From the NCBI GenBank assembly GCA_900554715.1, contig USIN01000035.1, positions 1 to 12,735 of the forward strand: DNA of 12,735 nt, written 5' to 3'. The first letter of the stretch is position 1, and each line of letters starts with the position of its first letter. Position numbers and translations under genes: made by a program. The stretch is from an uncultured Bacteroidales bacterium (lineage in GTDB: Bacteria; Bacteroidota; Bacteroidia; Bacteroidales; Muribaculaceae). The notes below the pieces were generated by a model, which saw nothing but the letters and a program-made list of their open reading frames with translations, had not been told where the DNA came from and did not search any database. Positions 7,777 to 12,735 of the stretch are shown one piece after another.

Positions 7777-9138
7777 ATGAAAGAACAGAGCAACAACCGC
7801 CGCATCGTCATACTCGGCGCCGGAGAGAGCGGCACCGGAGCCGCCATTCTTGCCAAAGACAAAGGTTTTGATGTCTTTGTCAGCGACTACGGACATATCT
7901 CACCCAAATATCGCGCCATGCTTGACGCCGAGGGCATCGCATGGGAAGACGGCACCCACACTCTCGAACGCATCCTCGACGCCGACGAGATAATAAAAAG
8001 TCCGGGTATCGCCGACACGACTCCTGTCATCAAGGCTGTCAAGGAGAAGAACATCCCGGTCATCAGCGAAATCGAGTTCGCCGGACGATATACTGACTCC
8101 AAGATGGTCTGCATCACCGGCAGCAACGGCAAGACGACCACGACCCTGCTGACCTACCACATACTGCGTCGCGCCGGCCTCAATGTCGGTCTCGCCGGCA
8201 ACGTCGGCAACAGCCTGGCGCTTCAGGTCGCCCGCGACCCTCACGACGTCTATGTCATCGAGCTGAGCAGCTTTCAGCTCGACAACATGTATAAGTTCAA
8301 GGCCAATATCGCCGTGATACTCAATATCACTCCCGACCACCTCGACCGCTATGACTACAAGATGCAGAATTATATCAACGCCAAATTCCGCATCCTTCAG
8401 AATCTCACGCCCAAAGACGCTTTCATCTACTGGCACGACGACCCCGTTGTCACGGCCCAGCTCAAAACCGTCAGCACCGAGGCCACGTTGTATCCCTTCG
8501 CCGAGCATCGGGAAGAAAACACGGCCGCATATATCGACGCCGAGAACGAGATGATAATCAACACCCCCGGCACAAGCCTGGCTATGCCGCGCGCCGATCT
8601 GGCCCTCAACGGCATCCACAATCTCTATAACTCTATGGCCGCCGGCATCTCGGCCTGCCTTCTCAATATACGCAAAGACGACATCCGCAGCGCCCTGAGC
8701 GACTTCGCCGGTGTAGAGCACCGTCTCGAGCATGTCGCCGACGTCGACGGCGTCGAGTGGATCAACGACTCGAAGGCGACCAACGTCAACTCATGCTGGT
8801 ATGCCCTCGACTCGATGACAAAGCCCGTCGTGCTCATTCTCGGCGGCAAGGACAAGGGCAACGACTACTCCGAGATTCTGCCTCTCGTCCGCGAGAAAGT
8901 CAAGGCCATCGTCGCCATGGGCAAGGACAACGCCAAGATTCTCGATTTCTTCGGCGGCGAGGTCGCTGAAATCGTCGACACTCACTCGCTCGACGAGGCT
9001 GTCGGTGCCTGCCGCCGTCTCGCTGTCAGCGGCGACGTCGTGCTGCTGTCGCCGTGCTGCGCCAGCTTCGACCTGTTCACAAGCTATGAAAACCGTGGCG
9101 AGCTTTTCAAAGAAGCCGTCAGAAACCTCAATAAGTAA
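7777..9138 (+). CDS. murD: UDP-N-acetylmuramoyl-L-alanine--D-glutamate ligase MurD
   Basis: A 453-residue cytoplasmic Mur ligase of normal length that adds D-glutamate to UDP-MurNAc-L-alanine. The N-terminal Rossmann-like domain opens with IVILGAGESGTGAA. The ATP-binding loop CITGSNGKTTTT contains Lys119, followed by VIELSSFQLD and NITPDHLDRY. NYINAKFRI carries Lys203, the equivalent of the carbamylated lysine. The C-terminal domain has WINDSKATN and LILGGKDKGNDYSE, typical of MurD rather than MurC, MurE or MurF. Start and stop are clear. It sits 21 bases after mraY and 20 bases before the ftsW start, in step with the rest of the operon. Confidence 0.97.
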   Translation: MKEQSNNRRIVILGAGESGTGAAILAKDKGFDVFVSDYGHISPKYRAMLDAEGIAWEDGTHTLERILDADEIIKSPGIADTTPVIKAVKEKNIPVISEIEFAGRYTDSKMVCITGSNGKTTTTLLTYHILRRAGLNVGLAGNVGNSLALQVARDPHDVYVIELSSFQLDNMYKFKANIAVILNITPDHLDRYDYKMQNYINAKFRILQNLTPKDAFIYWHDDPVVTAQLKTVSTEATLYPFAEHREENTAAYIDAENEMIINTPGTSLAMPRADLALNGIHNLYNSMAAGISACLLNIRKDDIRSALSDFAGVEHRLEHVADVDGVEWINDSKATNVNSCWYALDSMTKPVVLILGGKDKGNDYSEILPLVREKVKAIVAMGKDNAKILDFFGGEVAEIVDTHSLDEAVGACRRLAVSGDVVLLSPCCASFDLFTSYENRGELFKEAVRNLNK

Positions 9139-9158
9139 AAACCTTAAACGAAAGACAC

Positions 9159-10492
9159 ATGCAAGCTGATCTCAACATCACTCCCGGCGCCGGACCGGAG
9201 ACCGACGCCGCGACAACCGCAGTCGAGGACGCCGAGCGTCTGACTCCGAAACTGCGCACCGACCACCACGTATGGGGCATATACATAGCCCTGCTCATCA
9301 TCTCTGTCATCGAGCTCTTCAGCGCCTCGAGCCAGGAGGTGTCGCCCGACGACATCTATGGCCCGATAATCTCGGCATCGGTCTGCTGCTGATGCTCTTC
9401 ATCCAGAAGTTCCACTACGTCTACATCCTCAAGGCCGTGCCATGGTATCTCGCCGGCAGTATCGGCGCCATGATACTGGTGCTTGTTGCCGGTGTCAAGA
9501 TCAACGGTACGATGCGAGGGCTGCAGGTAGGGCCTCTGACGGTGCTGCCCGCCGAATTCCTCAAGCTCGGCGCCGCACTCGGCGTGGCATGGATTCTGAG
9601 CCGCAACCAGATGCCCGGCAAACGCGACGTCACGACCAAAGGCGTCGTCTACTGCACTCTGCTGATTCTCTTCTGTTGCGGCCTTCTGCTTGAGCAGGGT
9701 CTGACGAATACGCTGCTGCTGATGGCGATAAGTCTGTCGATGATGCTTATCGGCGGCGTCAGCATGAAGAAGTTCGGCGCTGTGCTTCTTGTCTACGGCG
9801 TGCTTGCCGGCGGCTATTTTGCCTTAAGGCAATTCACCAAAGAGGAAGGCCCGAGCCAGGCCGCCATCGAGGTAGCGCGACTTAACCAGGAGGAGGTCGG
9901 CGAGAGCGAGGCCATCAAGCGCATGGGCACATGGAAGGCCCGTTTCAGCCGCCATTTCCGCCTTAGCAAATACGACGATGAAATCACCGACGAGAACAAA
10001 CAGGAGCAGCTGAGCTATATCGCCCAGGCCCATGGCGGCCTGTTTGGTGTCGGCCCCGGCAACTCGCGCGAGAACGCCCGACTGCCGCTCGCTTTCTCTG
10101 ACTATATCTATGCCATTGTCATCGAGGAGCTGGGCCTTTTCGCCGGCATCTTCCTCCTTGTCTGCTATCTCTGGCTGCTGGCGCGAGCCGGCTGGGTGGC
10201 GACACAGTGTAAACAGACATTCCCCTGTCTGCTCGTCATCGGCTGTGCGATATACATTGTCTATCAGGCTCTGTTCCATATGGCTATCGTCACCGGCGTC
10301 TTCCCCGTCTCCGGCCAGCCCCTGCCGTTGATATCCAAGGGCGGCACATCGGTGATAGTCACCTCGATAGCTCTCGGCATCATGCTCTCGACATGCCGTC
10401 ACGCGGCTCTCAAGGATGACAAGGAGGCAATCCGTAAAGAAATCGAGGCCCTGCCCGAGAACATGCAGAGCGACAACCCTTCACAGTTATGA
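9159..10492 (+). pseudogene. ftsW: ftsW, septal peptidoglycan glycosyltransferase, interrupted by a frameshift
   Basis: A SEDS-family lipid II polymerase encoded in two frames. Bases 9159-9392 encode a 77-residue piece with a polar N terminus, a first membrane helix (VWGIYIALLIISVIELFSA, 38-56) and the SSQEVSPDDIYGPI loop, then nonsense to a TGA. From about 9371 to 10492 another frame carries the rest: LGIGLLLMLFIQK, LPAEFLKLG (9545-9571), the extracellular GVGPGNSRENARLPLAFSD block with the probable catalytic Asp at 10100-10102, and the signature PLISKGGTS (10325-10351). The frame change falls at 9366-9380, in what should be the second helix, and several codons seem to be missing. Everything else looks intact and under selection. 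The gene is expected to be essential, so a sequence error or a very recent lesion is likelier than decay. The stop overlaps murG by four bases (ATGA). Confidence 0.9.
9366..9394 (+). other. ftsW frame junction with TGATG stop/start overlap
   Basis: The last codon that fits FtsW in the first frame is the Ile of GPI at 9366-9368. The downstream frame fits from CTC at 9371 (LGIGLLL). The first frame stops at TGA 9390-9392, and an ATG at 9392-9394, in the downstream frame, shares its A. This is the same TGATG geometry as the ftsI/murE junction. No XXXYYYZ slippery heptamer is present at the join, so classical programmed -1 slippage is not supported. Confidence 0.6.
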
Positions 10493-11613
10493 TTATGAAA
10501 ACATCAGACAACAATATAAAACTCGAGCGCGTGCTCATCAGCGGCGGCGGCACAGGCGGCCACATATTCCCGGCCATCTCTATCGCCAACGCCATAAAAA
10601 ACCGTTTCCCCGACGTCGAAATCAAGTTTGTCGGCGCCGAAAACCGCATGGAGATGCAGCGCGTCCCGGCTGCAGGATATGAGATTGTCGGCCTGCCAGT
10701 CAGCGGCTTCGACCGCAAGAACCTGTTCAGGAATGTCAAAGTGCTGTTGCGGCTCTGGAAGAGCATACGCCTGGCCCGGCGTGTCGTCAGGGAATTCAAG
10801 CCCCAGATAGCCATCGGCGTCGGCGGCTATGCAAGCGGCCCGACGCTCAAGGCGGCCCAGCGCATGGGTGTGCCGACGCTTCTGCAGGAGCAGAATTCAT
10901 ACGCCGGCGTGACAAACAAGCTTCTGGCAGCCAAAGCGGGCCGAATCTGTGTCGCATACGACGGCATGGAGCGTTTCTTCCCGGCCGATCGTATCATCAA
11001 AACCGGTAATCCCGTGCGCAAGAATCTGCTCACCAACGCTATGACACAGGCCGAAGCCAAGTCGGCCCTCGGCTTCGACCCGGCGCGTCAGCTCGTGCTC
11101 GTCGTCGGCGGCAGCCTCGGCGCCCGCACTATCAACGAGGCCGTCGGCAATGCCCTCGACATCATCACTGCCGGTGGTCGCCAGCTGCTCTGGCAGACCG
11201 GCAAGAACTATGCCGACACCGAGGTCGTGCGCCGCGCCGCAGAATACAAGGATGTCAAGGCCACGGCATTCATCTCTGATATGGATGTCGCCTACCGCGC
11301 CGCCGACCTCGTCGTCTCGCGCGCAGGTGCCGGCAGCATCAGCGAGCTTCAGCTTCTCGGCAAGCCCGTCATCCTCGTACCCTCGCCAAATGTCGCCGAA
11401 GACCATCAGCGCAAAAACGCCCTCGCCCTGGCCGACCGTGATGCCGCCGTGATGATTCTCGACGCCGATGCCGCCGCGAAACTGCCCGAGGCCATTGTCC
11501 GTCTCTCAGACGACAGCGGGGCCCGCGACAGACTCAGCCGCAACATCCTCGCCATGGCACTCCCCGATTCCGACGAGAAAATCGTCGACGCCGTCCTCGA
11601 ACTGATAAAATAA
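10489..11613 (+). CDS. murG: UDP-N-acetylglucosamine--N-acetylmuramyl-(pentapeptide) pyrophosphoryl-undecaprenol N-acetylglucosamine transferase MurG
   Basis: A 374-residue GT28-family, GT-B fold glycosyltransferase acting at the inner face of the membrane; it adds GlcNAc from UDP-GlcNAc to lipid I to give lipid II. Signatures in order are the glycine-rich GGGTGGH (19-25), GVGGYASGP, EQNSYAGVTNK, GNPVR, VVGGSLGAR opening the C-terminal domain, SRAGAGSISEL (277-287, with Glu286 likely contacting the nucleotide sugar) and PNVAEDHQRKNA. The length is near the family norm. The ATG at 10489 overlaps the ftsW stop in an ATGA arrangement; an in-frame ATG at 10495 would also retain the whole fold. 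The gap to murC is 12 bases. Confidence 0.97.
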   Translation: MIMKTSDNNIKLERVLISGGGTGGHIFPAISIANAIKNRFPDVEIKFVGAENRMEMQRVPAAGYEIVGLPVSGFDRKNLFRNVKVLLRLWKSIRLARRVVREFKPQIAIGVGGYASGPTLKAAQRMGVPTLLQEQNSYAGVTNKLLAAKAGRICVAYDGMERFFPADRIIKTGNPVRKNLLTNAMTQAEAKSALGFDPARQLVLVVGGSLGARTINEAVGNALDIITAGGRQLLWQTGKNYADTEVVRRAAEYKDVKATAFISDMDVAYRAADLVVSRAGAGSISELQLLGKPVILVPSPNVAEDHQRKNALALADRDAAVMILDADAAAKLPEAIVRLSDDSGARDRLSRNILAMALPDSDEKIVDAVLELIK

Positions 11614-11625
11614 TTCTCTGACTCT

Positions 11626-12735
11626 ATGGTAGAAGACAAAACCCTGTCGCGTAATGTCGACAAAATATACTTCGTAGGCGCCGGCGGCATAGGCATGGCC
11701 GCCCTCGAGCGCTATTATCTCTCACGCGGTTACGCCGTCGCCGGCTACGACCGCACTCCGTCGCCCCTGACCGACGCCCTCGCCGCCGAAGGGGTGAAAA
11801 TCTCATTCGACGACTCGATGGACGCCGTTCCTGAGGCCTTCCGCGACCCCGCGACGACCGAAGTAATCTATACTCCCGCCGTGCCGGCCGACAACGTGCC
11901 GCTGTCCTTTTTCCGCGACGGAGGTTTCACGCTGCTCAAACGCGCCGCGGCTCTCGGCAACATCACCCGCGAGAGCAAAGGACTCTGCTTCGCCGGCACC
12001 CACGGCAAGACCACGACATCGTCGATGGCCGCCCATGTGCTCCATTGCGGCAGCGTCGGCTGCAACGCCTTCCTCGGCGGCATCCTGCGCAATTATCACA
12101 GCAACCTGCTTCTGTCGCTGACGTCGCCTTATTCTGTCATCGAGGCCGACGAATATGACCGCTCGTTTCATCAGCTTTCGCCATACATCGCCGTCATCAC
12201 GGCCACAGACCCCGACCACCTTGATATCTACGGCACAGAAGAGGCCTATCTCGAGAGCTTCGCCCGCTTCACCGAACTTATCAAACCAGGCGGCAAACTG
12301 CTGATTCACACCGGCCTCAAACTCAAACCGCGTCCCGGTGCCGGTGTCGAGACCTTTACATACTCGCGTGACAGGGGCGACTTCCACGCCGTCAACATCC
12401 GTCGCGGCAACGGCACGATAGTCTTCGACTTCGTCCATCCCGGCGGCACGGTCTGTGACATCGAGCTTGGCGTACCCGTCGAAATTAACATCGACAATGC
12501 CGTCGCCGCTCTCGGCGCATGCTGGCTGACAGGCGATTTCGAGGCCGACAGCGCCCGTGCGGCCATGAAGAGCTTCATGGGGCCCGAGCGACGCTTCGAG
12601 TTCCATCTCAAGGAGCAGATGCCCGGCGGACATGTCGTCATCGACGATTACGCCCATCATCCCGACGAGCTGCGCCAGAGCATCGCCTCGGTGCGCGCCC
12701 TATATCCCGACAACCGGCTGACAGTGGCTTTCCAG
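11626..12735 (+). CDS. murC: UDP-N-acetylmuramate--L-alanine ligase MurC (partial, cut by window end)
   Basis: An open frame of 370 codons running off the right edge. MurC adds the first peptide residue, L-alanine, to UDP-MurNAc. The N-terminal nucleotide-sugar domain begins with IYFVGAGGIGMAALE, the MurC-type glycine-rich motif. The P-loop is FAGTHGKTTT (His126, Lys128), where the THGKT form is characteristic of MurC. EADEYDRSF, ATDPDHLDIYG and the C-terminal DDYAHHPDEL (His344-His345) follow. Complete MurC proteins are about 450-480 residues, so the last part of the C-terminal domain, about 90 residues, lies outside the window. The ATG at 11626 is 12 bases after murG. No defect is visible in the part shown. 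Confidence 0.96.
   Translation, partial: MVEDKTLSRNVDKIYFVGAGGIGMAALERYYLSRGYAVAGYDRTPSPLTDALAAEGVKISFDDSMDAVPEAFRDPATTEVIYTPAVPADNVPLSFFRDGGFTLLKRAAALGNITRESKGLCFAGTHGKTTTSSMAAHVLHCGSVGCNAFLGGILRNYHSNLLLSLTSPYSVIEADEYDRSFHQLSPYIAVITATDPDHLDIYGTEEAYLESFARFTELIKPGGKLLIHTGLKLKPRPGAGVETFTYSRDRGDFHAVNIRRGNGTIVFDFVHPGGTVCDIELGVPVEINIDNAVAALGACWLTGDFEADSARAAMKSFMGPERRFEFHLKEQMPGGHVVIDDYAHHPDELRQSIASVRALYPDNRLTVAFQ

Noticed and set aside
7900..8733. Antisense open frame of 277 codons opposite murD
   Set aside because: It is a shadow of a clearly functional Mur ligase, with low-complexity composition and no domain.
9272..9370. ATG at 9272 as the start of ftsW
   Set aside because: The 33 residues it would add before LGIG are out-of-frame translation of the true FtsW helix 1 region and look nothing like FtsW. 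The real N terminus is the frame starting at 9159.
9360..9394. Programmed -1 ribosomal frameshift in ftsW
   Set aside because: No slippery XXXYYYZ heptamer or obvious downstream stimulatory stem is visible, and the join also lacks several expected codons that slippage cannot supply.
11803..12660. Antisense open frame of 285 codons opposite murC
   Set aside because: It is the same codon-bias shadow, fully covered by the murC frame with its conserved motifs.
1..12735. Mobile elements, CRISPR arrays, tRNA or rRNA genes, prophage or defence genes
   Set aside because: No transposase, integrase, regularly spaced repeats or RNA gene structure was seen. The window is fully explained by the dcw cluster and its upstream neighbours.

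Overview
The window is an 11-kb stretch of a division and cell wall (dcw) cluster from a Bacteroidota genome, all on the + strand. The order rsmH, ftsL-like, ftsI with a C-terminal PASTA domain, murE, mraY, murD, ftsW, murG, murC is the Bacteroidales arrangement. The Bacteroidota-type FtsL, the GNAT-like gene just upstream, A-rich leaders without clear Shine-Dalgarno sites and a MraY with a large extra loop agree with this. The GC-rich coding sequence, heavy in C-ending codons (GCC, GTC, GAC, CGC), makes a gut Muribaculaceae-like or similar high-GC Bacteroidales more likely than Bacteroides itself. That family-level placement is inference.

Layout. Positions 1-158 hold the 3' end of an unidentified gene, probably a membrane protein, whose reading frame seems broken. 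Positions 171-1301 encode a GNAT-like protein of unknown substrate, followed by a near-perfect terminator hairpin (1352-1385). An AT-rich gap (1394-1533) follows and probably holds the promoter for the dcw operon; no mraZ gene is present there. From 1534 to the window edge, nine genes are packed with gaps of at most 22 bases or short overlaps (26 bp ftsL/ftsI, 1 bp ftsI/murE, 4 bp ftsW/murG). No internal terminator is visible, so this is most simply one operon. No stretch above 300 bases lacks a gene.

The genes form one pathway. MurC, MurD and MurE add the first three peptide-stem residues to UDP-MurNAc (MurE with the DNPR motif of meso-diaminopimelate enzymes). MraY makes lipid I and MurG makes lipid II. 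FtsW polymerises lipid II at the septum and the FtsI-type transpeptidase crosslinks it, with the FtsL-like protein as a probable partner. RsmH modifies 16S rRNA.

The main anomaly is ftsW. Its first 70 codons are in one frame and the rest in another, with several codons apparently missing at the join near 9366-9380. The first gene fragment also seems to need one extra base. Two lesions of the same sign in an otherwise ordinary cluster suggest sequence or assembly errors, although a real deletion or a split FtsW made by TGATG reinitiation cannot be excluded from sequence alone. I see no mobile element, CRISPR array, RNA gene or novel system here.
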